DNA from: UBA10649 sp963793105
Lineage (GTDB): Bacteria > Actinomycetota > Actinomycetes > S36-B12
Assembly (NCBI GenBank): GCA_963793105.1
Contig: CAWBZB010000008.1
Location: 186,001 to 250,000, forward strand
Reading direction: 5' to 3'
DNA length: 64,000 bases
Below, one piece after another: positions 23,705-32,616 of the stretch (positions are counted from its first letter, which is position 1; each line of letters opens with the position of its first letter). A model generated the notes under the pieces. It ran no database searches and was not told where the DNA came from. It saw only the letters and a program-made list of their open reading frames with translations. The position numbers and the translations under genes are program-made.

Positions 23705-24380
23705 CGCGGGTCACGCCCAGTCGGTAGCCCACGCCGAGAACCGTCTCCACGATGTCCCCATTGGTATCGCCCAGCTTGCGGCGCAGGTTCTTCACATGCG
23801 AGTCGATGGTGCGCTCGTAGCCGGCGAACTCGTAGCCCCGGACGCGGTTGACCAGCTCCGAACGGGAGTAGACCCGACCCGGCGAGGTGGCGAGGGCGGT
23901 GAGCACGCCCCACTCCGTGGGCGTGAGGTCCAGGACCGCGTCCCCGACCCACGCCTCATGCCGGGCCTCGTCGATGCGAAGCCGGCCACCGCCGAAGACC
24001 AGCGGCCCGAGGACCTGCGCCGGAGCCCCCCGGCCGAGCACCGCGGACACCCGCAGCACCACCTCCTGCGGTGAGAAGGGCTTGGTGACGTAGTCGTCGG
24101 CCCCACGTTCGAGCCCGCGAATCCGATCCTCCACGGAACTGCGTGCGGTGAGCGCGATCACCGGGATGCTGACGGTGGTGGCGGCCGACAGCACGTCGAG
24201 GCCGTCGATATCGGGCAGTCCGAGGTCCAGCAGGACCAGGTCCGGGGCCGATTCGTAGAGCAGCCGCAGCGCCTCCGCCCCCGTGCCGGTGCTCAGCACC
24301 GCATGCCCCTCGCGCTCCAGGTATCGGCGCAGGAGGTCGCGGATGTCGCGCTCGTCTTCCACGACCAGGACTGTTGCCAC
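23697..24380 (-). CDS. OmpR/PhoB-family response regulator
   Basis: 227 aa. The receiver begins VATVLVVEDERD, with acidic residues E8-D9, phospho-acceptor D52 (LLDLGLPD) and Lys in TKPFSPQE; a winged-helix domain follows (YERTIDSHVKNLRRKLGD). The GTG at 24380 starts the receiver directly and is preferred over the longer reading. It is partner to the kinase gene that overlaps its end. Two direct repeats spaced 11 bp (24440-24459) in the divergent promoter region are a likely binding site. Confidence 0.92.
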   Translation of the reverse strand: MATVLVVEDERDIRDLLRRYLEREGHAVLSTGTGAEALRLLYESAPDLVLLDLGLPDIDGLDVLSAATTVSIPVIALTARSSVEDRIRGLERGADDYVTKPFSPQEVVLRVSAVLGRGAPAQVLGPLVFGGGRLRIDEARHEAWVGDAVLDLTPTEWGVLTALATSPGRVYSRSELVNRVRGYEFAGYERTIDSHVKNLRRKLGDTNGDIVETVLGVGYRLGVTRDE

Positions 24381-24439
24381 GGTGCCATCCTGCCCAACCC
24401 GCGCCCGGGTGGCTCGGTCATCTGGACCCGTCCGCCGGA

Positions 24440-24459
24440 ATCTCCACACCATCTCCACA
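24440..24459. promoter_or_regulatory. 11-bp-periodic direct repeat, likely response-regulator box
   Basis: ATCTCCACA occurs at 24440-24448 and again at 24451-24459, an 11-bp period. OmpR/PhoB-type regulators bind such tandem repeats on one face of the helix. It lies between the divergent response-regulator and DUF2202 genes. A CATAGT -10-like sequence for the DUF2202 gene is at 24491-24496. Confidence 0.6.
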
Positions 24460-24553
24460 TCGAGCACACCGACGCTGCGCATCGCCCGGACATAGTCGAG
24501 ACATCAGAAGGACGGACCACCCGGAACGAACCGGGTCGAACAAGGAGGACGCC

Positions 24554-25246
24554 ATGCGTCGCACACTCGCCACCACCGGCATCATCGCCGCCAGCCTGAC
24601 CGCGCTGGCGATCTCGGTCACCCCGGTCATGGCCGCTCAGGGCCAGTGGGGCCCGGGCGACGGCACGGGGACCTGCACCGCCACGACGACGGGCTCCGCC
24701 AACGCCTACGGGAACGGCAACGGCATGGGCAACGGCATGGGCGCCCGGCGCGGTATGCAGGGCCAGGGCTTCGGACAGGGCACCGGCATGAACGGCAGCC
24801 TCGCGAACCTCGAGCAGGGCACGCTGACGGCTGCGCAGAAGACCGACCTCGCCGCCATGGCGGAGGAGGAGAAGATGGCCCACGACGTCTACGTGACGCT
24901 CGCCGCGAAGTACCCCGAGATCTACCAGTTCAGCCGGATCGCCCGGGCCGAGACCCAGCACCTGAGCCTGGTCCAGGCAGCGCTCGCACGCTATGGGCTC
25001 GCTGATCCGACCTCGGGCATGGACGTCGGTGAGTTCCGCTCAGCGGTGTTCCAGGACCTCTACGACGACCTCGTCGCGAGCGCGACGACCGCCACGAAGG
25101 CACTGGCTGCCGGCGTCACCATCGAGAAGACCGACATCGCCGACCTCAAGGATGCGATGTCCGATATCACCGCTCCGGACGTCCTGCAGGTCTACACCAA
25201 CCTGCTCAAGGGCTCCGAGCGTCACCTGGCTGCCTTCGGCGGCTGA
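24554..25246 (+). CDS. exported DUF2202 ferritin-like protein
   Basis: 230 aa. A signal peptide (about 1-29, ending VMAAQG) is followed by a Gly/Asn/Met-rich low-complexity stretch (NGNGMGNGMG) and a DUF2202 domain of about 150 residues with the carboxylate motifs MAEEEKMAHDVY and ARAETQHLSLV, as in ferritin-like diiron four-helix bundles. Shine-Dalgarno GGAGG precedes the ATG. It is divergent from a two-component system whose sensor also has a Met/Gly loop, so a metal stress role is plausible. The activity of DUF2202 proteins is not established. Confidence 0.87.
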   Translation: MRRTLATTGIIAASLTALAISVTPVMAAQGQWGPGDGTGTCTATTTGSANAYGNGNGMGNGMGARRGMQGQGFGQGTGMNGSLANLEQGTLTAAQKTDLAAMAEEEKMAHDVYVTLAAKYPEIYQFSRIARAETQHLSLVQAALARYGLADPTSGMDVGEFRSAVFQDLYDDLVASATTATKALAAGVTIEKTDIADLKDAMSDITAPDVLQVYTNLLKGSERHLAAFGG

Positions 25247-25277
25247 TTCGTTCCGGCGGGCACGTGACCTGCCTCGC

Positions 25278-25514
25278 CTACAGGCCCAGCAAGGTGGGCC
25301 CGTAGGTGAGGCAGACCCCGGTAGCGGTGGCCAGCACGAAGACCCCGATGAGCACGAGCGCGATGACCCGCGATGTCCGGGAGTGCCGCCCCGCCATGGC
25401 GGGCGGCATATAGGTCGGCGGCAGCGGGGACGGCCCCCGCAGCTCGAGCCAGTGCGGATCGATCTCGGCGTCGGGATCCGCGGCGGGAACCTGGGAGAAG
25501 TCCTCGCTCGACAT
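25278..25514 (-). CDS. small membrane protein, 78 aa
   Basis: A Pro-rich cytoplasmic N-terminus (residues 1-48; SPLPPTYMPPAM) is followed by one C-terminal transmembrane helix (about 52-75, VIALVLIGVFVLATATGV). Start 25514 is taken as the Met after which composition becomes protein-like. It converges with the DUF2202 gene. No family is recognised; tail-anchored or small signalling roles are possible. Confidence 0.55.
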   Translation of the reverse strand: MSSEDFSQVPAADPDAEIDPHWLELRGPSPLPPTYMPPAMAGRHSRTSRVIALVLIGVFVLATATGVCLTYGPTLLGL

Positions 25515-25585
25515 GGCACCAGTCTGCGACGGGAGCAGCCCGACGGCAAGCGGGCCCAGCGGTGGTACCACGAGCCCGGCGCAGA

Positions 25586-25966
25586 TCACGGACCCTTGGC
25601 GATGCCCGCCACCCGCGGACCCATGGCCTCGGCGAGGGCGATCACTGCGGAGAGCGGCCGCACCATGACGGTGAACTCGCTCACCATGCCCTCCTCGTCG
25701 AACCGGAGGTGGTCCAGGCCCTGCAGCTCGCGGCCGGCGACCGTCGCGGTGAAGACGAGGGCGTGGCTCTGCTCCCCCTCCAGCTCGTCGACGTAGGTGA
25801 AGTCGTCGAAGACCTCCATGACATGGCGAAGGACCTCGGTCACGTCGGCGCGGCCCCGGAAGGGGACGAAGGCCACCGGGCTCCAGAAGACGACATCCGC
25901 GGAGAGCATCGCTGAGATCGACGGAAGATCACGTGTCTCGACGGCGGTCCTGAACGGGTGGGCCAT
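25586..25966 (-). CDS. NTF2/SnoaL-like protein
   Basis: 126 aa with the cone-shaped alpha+beta fold pattern of SnoaL-like proteins: RTAVETRDLPSISAMLSADVVFWSP, then VTEVLRHVMEVFDDFTY and strands ending GLDHLRFDEEG. Such proteins are isomerases or hydratases or bind small ligands. TAGCCT lies exactly 6 nt before the ATG, a leaderless start. It reads in the same direction as the small membrane gene downstream, and there is no clear pathway context. Confidence 0.75.
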   Translation of the reverse strand: MAHPFRTAVETRDLPSISAMLSADVVFWSPVAFVPFRGRADVTEVLRHVMEVFDDFTYVDELEGEQSHALVFTATVAGRELQGLDHLRFDEEGMVSEFTVMVRPLSAVIALAEAMGPRVAGIAKGP

Positions 25967-25994
25967 GGGGGAAGGCTAGACGGCGGTGCCCCGG

Positions 25995-26843
25995 TCAGGG
26001 CCGGAACACGACGGTCCGCTGGCGGTTGAGGAACACGCGGTCCTGGGCGAACAGCCGGACCGCCCGCGAGAGGGCGAGTCGCTCGACATCGCGGCCGATC
26101 TCCGCCAGCGCCTCGGGGGTGAACGTGTGGTTCACCCGTTCGACCTCCTGCTCGATGATCGGGCCCTCATCGAGGTCGGAGGTGACGAAGTGGGCCGTCG
26201 CGCCGATGAGCTTGACCCCACGCGCGTGCGCCTGGTGGTAGGGACGCGCTCCCTTGAAGCCCGGAAGGAAGGAGTGGTGAATGTTGATCACTCGCCCCTG
26301 CAGCTGGCGGCAGGCGTCCTCGGAGAGGATCTGCATGTACCGGGCAAGCACCACGAAGTCGACGGAACGCTCCTCAACGATCTGGAGGAGCCGGGACTCC
26401 TGCTCAGACTTGGTGTCCGCCGTCACGGGCAGGTACTCGAACGGCAGGCCGTAGCGCTCCACGATCGGCCGGCAGACGTCGTGGTTGGAGACGATCCCGG
26501 CGATGTCGAGCGGCAGCTCCCCGGAGTCCCACCGATACAGCAGGTCGAGCAGGCAGTGGTCGTACTGCGACACCAGGATGAGGGCGCGCCGGTGCGCGGA
26601 CTCCAGGCGGAGGCTGAGCTCGGGCGAGAACCCAGCGGTGCGGTCCACGATCACCTGGCGCACCTGGTCGAGGTCGTCCTGGGGGGACTCGAAGCGGGTC
26701 CGCGCGAAGAACAGGCCCGTCTCGAGGTCGGAGTACTGCTCCTGCTCCAGCACGTTGGCGTCCACTTCGAGCAGACCACCGCTGATCGCGTGGATGATGC
26801 CCGGGCCGTCAGGGCAGGTGATGGCGAGGATGTATGCGGGCAT
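25995..26843 (-). CDS. purU: formyltetrahydrofolate deformylase
   Basis: 282 aa. An N-terminal ACT domain (YILAITCPDGPGIIHAIS) and a formyl-transferase fold with the catalytic region HHSFLPGF and GATAHFVTSDLDEGPIIEQ. PurU hydrolyses 10-formyl-THF to formate and THF, which balances one-carbon pools. The gene ends 28 nt upstream of the NTF2-like start. A link to the sarcosine/dimethylglycine-type flavoprotein at 40-42 kb, which yields methylene-THF, is possible but they are far apart. Confidence 0.95.
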   Translation of the reverse strand: MPAYILAITCPDGPGIIHAISGGLLEVDANVLEQEQYSDLETGLFFARTRFESPQDDLDQVRQVIVDRTAGFSPELSLRLESAHRRALILVSQYDHCLLDLLYRWDSGELPLDIAGIVSNHDVCRPIVERYGLPFEYLPVTADTKSEQESRLLQIVEERSVDFVVLARYMQILSEDACRQLQGRVINIHHSFLPGFKGARPYHQAHARGVKLIGATAHFVTSDLDEGPIIEQEVERVNHTFTPEALAEIGRDVERLALSRAVRLFAQDRVFLNRQRTVVFRP

Positions 26844-26974
26844 CTGTCGTCTCGTCCTAGGCGCGGTCGTGGGTCGGGCGGCGCTACGAGCGTAGCCGCC
26901 GCGTCATCGGCCCCTCGCCGCAGCGGTGCCGGACGATCCGTCGTGGAATGGACAGTCGAACAGGTGGAGCTGCC

Positions 26975-27991
26975 CTACTGACTGACGCGGACGATGACCT
27001 TCATCGCCGCTGGATCCTCGTGGTGATACGACAGAGCCGCCTCCACCTCGTCGAGGGTGAAGGTCTTGCTGACGAGTCGGTCGAGGTCGATGGCGCCGCT
27101 CGCGACCAGCTCGATCGCGGTCGGGTACGTGTTCGCGTACCGGAAGGTCCCCGTCACCCACAGTTCGCGGCTCTGGATCACGTCCACCGGAAGCGGCACC
27201 ATCCCGTCGGGTGACATGCCCACGAGGACGACCTTCCCGGCCCGCTTCACGGCGCGCACTCCGAGGTCGATGGCCGCCGCGTTGCCGCTGCAGTCCACGA
27301 AGACGTCTGCGGCGACGGTGTCCGCGGCATTCCCCCTCCGCGCGTCCACCGCATCGAACCCGAGGTCGCTGGCCCGCGCCAGTCGATCGGGATTGACGTC
27401 CGACAGGACGATCCGGCTGGCTCCCGAGGCGCGGGCCACCAGTGCCGTCATGACTCCGACGGGTCCGGCCCCGGCGATGAGGACCGCCATCCCCAGGCCG
27501 ACCTCGGCCTTGCGGCATGCCCACACCCCGACCGACAGCGGCTCGAGCAGGGCGGCCGCATCGTCGGAGATGGCGTCGGGGACCGGATGTGCGAAGTCCT
27601 CATGGATGGTCACGTACTCGGCGAACGCGCCGTCCACCGGCGGCGTCGCGTAGAAGACGACGTCGGGGCACAGGTTGTACCGACCGACCCGGCACTGGTC
27701 GCAGGCGCCGCACGGCACCCCCGGCTCCAGCGCCACCCGAGTTCCGACCGACAGCCCCTCGACGTCCGAGCCGAGGGCCGCGACCACTCCCGACGCCTCA
27801 TGACCCAGGATCACCGGCGCCTCCACCACGTACGGACCGATGCGGCCGTGCTCGAAGTAGTGGATGTCGGATCCGCAGATCCCCACCGAGCGAACCGAGA
27901 CCAGCACTTCATGCGCGCGCGGTACGGGTACCTCGCGGTCCTCGACCGTGATGTCGAGTTGCGGGCTGAGGACGCTCACGCGATTCCGCAC
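26975..27991 (-). CDS. zinc-dependent polyol (sorbitol/xylitol-type) dehydrogenase
   Basis: 338 aa. Catalytic zinc region GICGSDIHYFEHG and GHEASG, the structural zinc Cys4 loop CGACDQCRVGRYNLC, and the Rossmann segment GAGPVGVMTA. The IHYFEHG sequence is that of the sorbitol/xylitol/iditol dehydrogenase branch. GTG start at 27991 with AAGGAG upstream. It follows the mannitol-dehydrogenase-family gene by 97 nt on the same strand, so both probably oxidise sugar alcohols. Fructose or xylulose would be products that feed the pathways present. Confidence 0.9.
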   Translation of the reverse strand: MRNRVSVLSPQLDITVEDREVPVPRAHEVLVSVRSVGICGSDIHYFEHGRIGPYVVEAPVILGHEASGVVAALGSDVEGLSVGTRVALEPGVPCGACDQCRVGRYNLCPDVVFYATPPVDGAFAEYVTIHEDFAHPVPDAISDDAAALLEPLSVGVWACRKAEVGLGMAVLIAGAGPVGVMTALVARASGASRIVLSDVNPDRLARASDLGFDAVDARRGNAADTVAADVFVDCSGNAAAIDLGVRAVKRAGKVVLVGMSPDGMVPLPVDVIQSRELWVTGTFRYANTYPTAIELVASGAIDLDRLVSKTFTLDEVEAALSYHHEDPAAMKVIVRVSQ

Positions 27992-28088
27992 TGGATTCTC
28001 CTTCGCTCGGTGAGACGACGATACGGACTGCTACGCGACCGCGCCCACCGCTGTCCACGGATCCGCCGGTGTGGCCCCGAACTCGTAG

Positions 28089-29567
28089 TCAGTCGGCGAG
28101 CAGGCCCGCAAGGGCGGAGCGCATTCCCTCGGCATGCAGCGACTCCCAGGCGCGGACGTAGGCCTCCCGGAACGACTCGTTCGAGGCGAGCTCCCCGAAC
28201 AGCAGCGCCATCTCGATGAACGCGGTCGGATTGGCGGCGCTCTCAAGAGCGGTCCGAGTCATCTCCTCGGCGTGGACGTCGTCGGGGATCTCCGACTCCG
28301 GCAGTTGCCCCGTGCCGATGAGCGCCCAGTAGTGCGCCCATGCCGCCACCATGAATGCCCCGAGCGGGATGGGTCGGCCGACGTCGAGATTGGCCTGGAT
28401 CGCGGGCAGCGTGAACGTGGCCATCCGGTTCGACCCATCGGTCGCGAGCCGCTTGAGGGTGTCCCGCATCTTCGGGTTGCTGAACCGCTCGATCAGCGAC
28501 GCCATGTAGGCATCCAGGTCGATCCCGGGGAGTTCACCGAGCGTGGGTGCTGCCTCCCGCGCCATGTACTCCACGAGGTATCGCCGGATCAGGTCGTCGC
28601 GAAGCGCCTCGTCGACCTGGACGTAGCCCAGTGGCGCGCCCAGGTAGGCGATGGCCTGATGGCTGGCGTTGAGCAGCCGCAGCTTCATGAGCTCGTAGGG
28701 CCTGACGTCCGCGACGAACTGCACGCCGACCGCCTCCAGCGCCGGGCGCCCGGCGGGGAAGTCGTCCTCGACGATCCACTGGGTGAACGGCTCCGCCGGC
28801 ACTGGCCAGAGATCATCGATCCCGAACTCGCTCGCCACGGCCTCGCGGTCGGCGTCCGTGGTGCCGGGCGTGATGCGGTCCACCATGCAGTTCGGGAACG
28901 ACACGTTCCCCTCGATCCAGGCGCCGAGTTCAGGATCCATGAGGGTCGCGAACGCCGTCAGCGTCCGTCGGGCGATGTCACCGTTGCCCTGCAGGTTGTC
29001 GCACGACAGCACCGTGAACGGGGCGAGGCCGGCCTCGCGTCTGCGGCGCAGTCCCTCCACGAGGTAGGCGAAGACCGTGTGCGGCTCCTGTGGATGCGCC
29101 AGGTCGTGGACCACCGCCGGGTTCGAGGCGTCGAACTCGCCCGTCGCCGCGTTCTTGAGGTACCCGCCCTCGGTGACGGTGAGGCTGACGATGCGCACCC
29201 GAGGATCGAGCATCGTCGCGTAGACGGCCTCGGGGTCGTCCGGTCCGAACAGGTACTCCAGGACCGATCCGATCACCCGCGGCTCGAGCGAGCCGTCCGG
29301 ATGCCTCACGACCAGCGTGTACAGGTCGTCCTGGCGTGCCATGACATCGCGCATCGCGACATCGTGCGGGAGGATGCCGACGCCGCAGATCCCCCAGTCC
29401 AGGCCCTGACCGGACTCCATCAGGCGATCGAGGTACATCGCCTCGTGCGAGCGGTGGAAGTTGCCGAACCCGAAGTGCATGATTCCGATGCTTGCGCGCG
29501 ACCGCTCGTAGGTCGGCTTCGACACCGCGGTGAGGGACTCGAGCGTGCCGTTGTTCAGGGGGGCCAC
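28089..29567 (-). CDS. mannitol 2-dehydrogenase family polyol dehydrogenase
   Basis: 492 aa, full family length. FGFGNFHRSHEA is the family nucleotide-binding start, VTEGGY lies after the Rossmann core, and KLRLLNASHQAIAY contains the catalytic K-x4-N-x2-H set. It oxidises mannitol or arabinitol to the 2-ketose with NAD. GTG start at 29567 with GGAAGGA upstream. It is first in a two-gene unit with the zinc polyol dehydrogenase. No polyol transporter is next to it. Confidence 0.92.
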   Translation of the reverse strand: MAPLNNGTLESLTAVSKPTYERSRASIGIMHFGFGNFHRSHEAMYLDRLMESGQGLDWGICGVGILPHDVAMRDVMARQDDLYTLVVRHPDGSLEPRVIGSVLEYLFGPDDPEAVYATMLDPRVRIVSLTVTEGGYLKNAATGEFDASNPAVVHDLAHPQEPHTVFAYLVEGLRRRREAGLAPFTVLSCDNLQGNGDIARRTLTAFATLMDPELGAWIEGNVSFPNCMVDRITPGTTDADREAVASEFGIDDLWPVPAEPFTQWIVEDDFPAGRPALEAVGVQFVADVRPYELMKLRLLNASHQAIAYLGAPLGYVQVDEALRDDLIRRYLVEYMAREAAPTLGELPGIDLDAYMASLIERFSNPKMRDTLKRLATDGSNRMATFTLPAIQANLDVGRPIPLGAFMVAAWAHYWALIGTGQLPESEIPDDVHAEEMTRTALESAANPTAFIEMALLFGELASNESFREAYVRAWESLHAEGMRSALAGLLAD

Positions 29568-29675
29568 GGGGCTTCCTTCCTCGAGTCGGCCGGCGAGCGC
29601 ACGGAATCCGCGCCGTCTGCCGTGCGCTGCTCGTCCAGCATCAGGCTACGACGGGATGCCGTAGGTCCGGAGCCG

Positions 29676-30065
29676 CTAGTCAGCATCGAGGACTGTTCGC
29701 AGCGCGGCGGCCTCAGCCAGATACCGCTCGCCTTCGACCGTGCGCCCCAACTGCATCATGTGCTCCGCCGCCGCCCTGCGATCGGCGACCTCGGCCCGCA
29801 TGATCGCCTGCTGCTCGTCGGCGGTGAGCTGGCGACGAGGCGCCTCCGTGCCTGCGAGCCCGCCGACCGCGCCGGCGATGTGCGGACTCGTCGTCGCCTG
29901 CGGCTCCACGCCCTCCACCAGCGGGACGGCGCTCGCGTTGCCCAGGGCTCCGAGGGCGGAGCGCAGGGCCGCCGTGGCGGCCGGGTCGCGCGCAGACATC
30001 GCGGCGCGCAGGGCGGTCCGCAGCCTCGACTCGAGATCAGTGCGGGAGGCGCCGGTCTGGCTCAC
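29676..30065 (-). CDS. GatB/YqeY-domain protein
   Basis: 129 aa. The YqeY pattern is seen in LRTALRAAMSARDPAATAALRSALGALGNASAV and the C-terminal helical tail with LTADEQQAIMRAEVADR. YqeY proteins share a tRNA-binding domain with GatB, but their role is not settled. The GTG at 30065 has TAGCCT 6 nt upstream, a leaderless start. It lies 31 nt after the ABC exporter stop and may also be read from that transcript. Confidence 0.8.
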   Translation of the reverse strand: MSQTGASRTDLESRLRTALRAAMSARDPAATAALRSALGALGNASAVPLVEGVEPQATTSPHIAGAVGGLAGTEAPRRQLTADEQQAIMRAEVADRRAAAEHMMQLGRTVEGERYLAEAAALRTVLDAD

Positions 30066-30096
30066 GACTCAAGGCTAGCGACGGGCTCACCGCGGA

Positions 30097-32616
30097 TCAG
30101 ATGATGTCCCGGCGCCGGAAGCCGACGAAGCCGACGACGACGAACACGGCGGTCGCCAGGCTGATCCACAGCAGGCCGAGCCAGTCCGGGTCGGGACTGA
30201 CGACGTTGGGCACATGCCAGAACGGGCTGATGCCAAGGATCCAGTCCCAGAGCTTGAACAGGGGTCCGAGGATCGTCAGCGCGAACGCGGCGACGATGCC
30301 CATCCACCCGATCAGCCGCACCTGCGGTGCCGCGCCGACGACCGCCAGGCTGAGGGCGGTCAGCGTCCAGACGGCCGGGATGGTGGCCAGGCTCTGGCGG
30401 ACGACGTCCGAGGCGACGATGCTGGGCTCGGACGCGGCGGCGACGAAGCCGATGACCGTGCCCCCGATGAGCACGGCGATGGCCGGACCGACGAAGGCGA
30501 TGATCGCCGTGGCCGCGAGGAACCGGGGACGCGAGAGCGAGCCCGCAAGGAGGGGATCGACTCGGTCGCCGTTCTCCTCGGCGTAGACGCGCATGACGAT
30601 CTGCACGCCGTAGACCGCGCCGATGATGCCGACCAGGCTGAGGATCGTGACGAGGAAGGCGAAGGCCAGTTCCGACTGCGAGACCGCCCCGGCAGCCAGC
30701 GCCTGACCGATCATCGGATTCGAGGCGAGCACCTCGCCCACGGACGTGGCCAGGACGCCGAACACCACGCCGAGGACCGCGAAAGCCAGTGTCCACGAGA
30801 CGACGGAGCCGAGATTGAGCCGCAGCGTCAGGCCGCCCGGGTGCCCGACCCAGCCTCCGCGAGCCGGTCCGGGTCGTGGCGGCACCAGGCCCATGCCGAA
30901 GTCGCGACGGGACTGCAGGGAGAACGCGATCGCGGCAAGGACGACGGCGACGGCAAGGGCGAGCAGCAGGGGCCACGGGTTGTGGCCGCTGGCCGGCTGC
31001 ACCTGCTCGAGCCAGCCGAACGGCGTCAGCCAGGACATCCATTCGGGAGCCTGACTGGCGTCGAGGTAGCCGCGGGCGACGAAGAAGGCCCCGATGACCG
31101 CGATGGAGAGGGTGGAGGCGCTCCTCGCGTCGGATCCGACCTGAGCGGCGATGGCCGCTACCCCCGCCCAGACCAGTCCGGACGCGGCGAAGGTCGCTGC
31201 GAGCAACATGGTGCTGATCGGGTCGCCGCCGAACGCCATCGTCAGGATGGACGCGACGACGAACAGTGCGAGGGAGGCGATGGCCGCCATGGCGAGCGCG
31301 GTCGCCAGCCGGGTCGGGCGACTCATGACGCCGGACGCCAGCAGCTCGGCCTGACCGGAGTCCTCCTGGGCCCGGGTGTTCCGCGTGATGATGAGCGTGG
31401 TCATGAGTCCGGCGAAGAACGCGCCCAGCATCCCCGCACGCCATGCGTTGAACCCGTCAGCGGTCATGAGGTCCCGGGCCGGACCGAAGATGAGGGAGAG
31501 CGCGGGATTGGCGCCGACCGTCATCGCCAGTTCCAGCCGTTCCGCCTGCTCGGTGAAGACCCAGTTGTAGCCGAGGACGGACGATGCCGACAGTGCCGAG
31601 ATCAGGACCACCCAGGGGCCGATGTTGCGGATGTCCTGATGCAGGGAGACCGTGAGCAGCGGTCGGACGCCGACGAGGCGCCGACTCACGGGATCGTCCT
31701 CGGCAGGAGCGTCAACCCCGTAGTGCCGCAGGAAGAGGTCCTCCAGGGACGGCGGCGCCACCGTCAGCGAGGTCATTCCGTACTGGCTCAACGTGGCCAT
31801 GGCGCGGTTCATGTCGTCCACGTCGACGGCGCCGCTGAACGTCGCGCCGTCCAGCCGCGCGTCCTCGATGAACCCCAGCGCATCGAGTGAGGCGGGCGGG
31901 CGCTCGAGAACCGCCCGGATCGTGCTTCGGGCGCGGTGTCGCAGCTGCGCCAGCGTCCCGGTCTCGACCACTCGTCCGTCTCGGATGATGCTCACCCGGT
32001 CCGCGAGGACCTCGGCCTCGCTGAGGATGTGGCTGGAGAGCAGGACGCTTCGCCCCTTCGCCTTCTCCTTGAGGATCTCCTCCTGGAACACCGCCTCCAT
32101 CAGGGGGTCCAGACCCGATGTCGGCTCGTCGAGGATCAGCAGCTCGACATCGGAGGCGAGCGCGGCGACGATCGCCACTTTCTGGCGATTCCCCTTGGAG
32201 TACTGGCGTCCGCGCTTGGTGGGGTCGAGCTCGAACCGCCCGATCAGCTCCGCCCTGCGGGCCTCGTCCAGGCCCCCGCGCAGGTTGCCCAGCAGGTCGA
32301 TCGCCTGGCCGCCCGTCAACCCCGGCCACAGGCTGACATCGCCGGGCACGTACGCGATGCGCGAGTGCAGGGCGACGACGTCGTGCCACGGGTCGCCCCC
32401 GAGGAGCTCGACCGTGCCGGCGTCGGCCTTCAGCAGGCCGAGAAGGACGCGGACGGTGGTGGACTTGCCCGAGCCGTTCGGGCCGAGGAACGCGTGCACC
32501 TCGCCCCTGGCCACCGAGAGGTCCAGGCCGTCCAGCGCCACGAAGGATCCGTACGACTTCACCAGGCCCTCGATGTGGATCACCGGCGGATCTCCCGCCT
32601 GCGCCGTCGAGCTCAT
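30097..32616 (-). CDS. one-piece ABC exporter (ATPase fused to permease)
   Basis: 839 aa. Residues 1-310 are an ABC ATPase with Walker A GPNGSGKST, YSKGNRQK as a variant signature, Walker B LLILDEPTSGLDP and the drug-exporter C-terminal region. From about 315 onward are some twelve hydrophobic segments of an ABC-2-like polyketide-antibiotic-type permease (ending FVGFRRRDII). These parts are normally separate genes; here they are in one frame with no stop, joined near 31690. RBS GGAGGGGAGG precedes the ATG, which overlaps the stop of the large upstream gene. It probably exports an unknown compound. Confidence 0.85.
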   Translation of the reverse strand: MSSTAQAGDPPVIHIEGLVKSYGSFVALDGLDLSVARGEVHAFLGPNGSGKSTTVRVLLGLLKADAGTVELLGGDPWHDVVALHSRIAYVPGDVSLWPGLTGGQAIDLLGNLRGGLDEARRAELIGRFELDPTKRGRQYSKGNRQKVAIVAALASDVELLILDEPTSGLDPLMEAVFQEEILKEKAKGRSVLLSSHILSEAEVLADRVSIIRDGRVVETGTLAQLRHRARSTIRAVLERPPASLDALGFIEDARLDGATFSGAVDVDDMNRAMATLSQYGMTSLTVAPPSLEDLFLRHYGVDAPAEDDPVSRRLVGVRPLLTVSLHQDIRNIGPWVVLISALSASSVLGYNWVFTEQAERLELAMTVGANPALSLIFGPARDLMTADGFNAWRAGMLGAFFAGLMTTLIITRNTRAQEDSGQAELLASGVMSRPTRLATALAMAAIASLALFVVASILTMAFGGDPISTMLLAATFAASGLVWAGVAAIAAQVGSDARSASTLSIAVIGAFFVARGYLDASQAPEWMSWLTPFGWLEQVQPASGHNPWPLLLALAVAVVLAAIAFSLQSRRDFGMGLVPPRPGPARGGWVGHPGGLTLRLNLGSVVSWTLAFAVLGVVFGVLATSVGEVLASNPMIGQALAAGAVSQSELAFAFLVTILSLVGIIGAVYGVQIVMRVYAEENGDRVDPLLAGSLSRPRFLAATAIIAFVGPAIAVLIGGTVIGFVAAASEPSIVASDVVRQSLATIPAVWTLTALSLAVVGAAPQVRLIGWMGIVAAFALTILGPLFKLWDWILGISPFWHVPNVVSPDPDWLGLLWISLATAVFVVVGFVGFRRRDII

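Noticed and set aside
30214..31890. 558-codon plus-strand frame opposite the exporter
   Set aside because: Composition is Arg/Gly/Asp-rich without a fold, and the minus strand encodes clear membrane helices.
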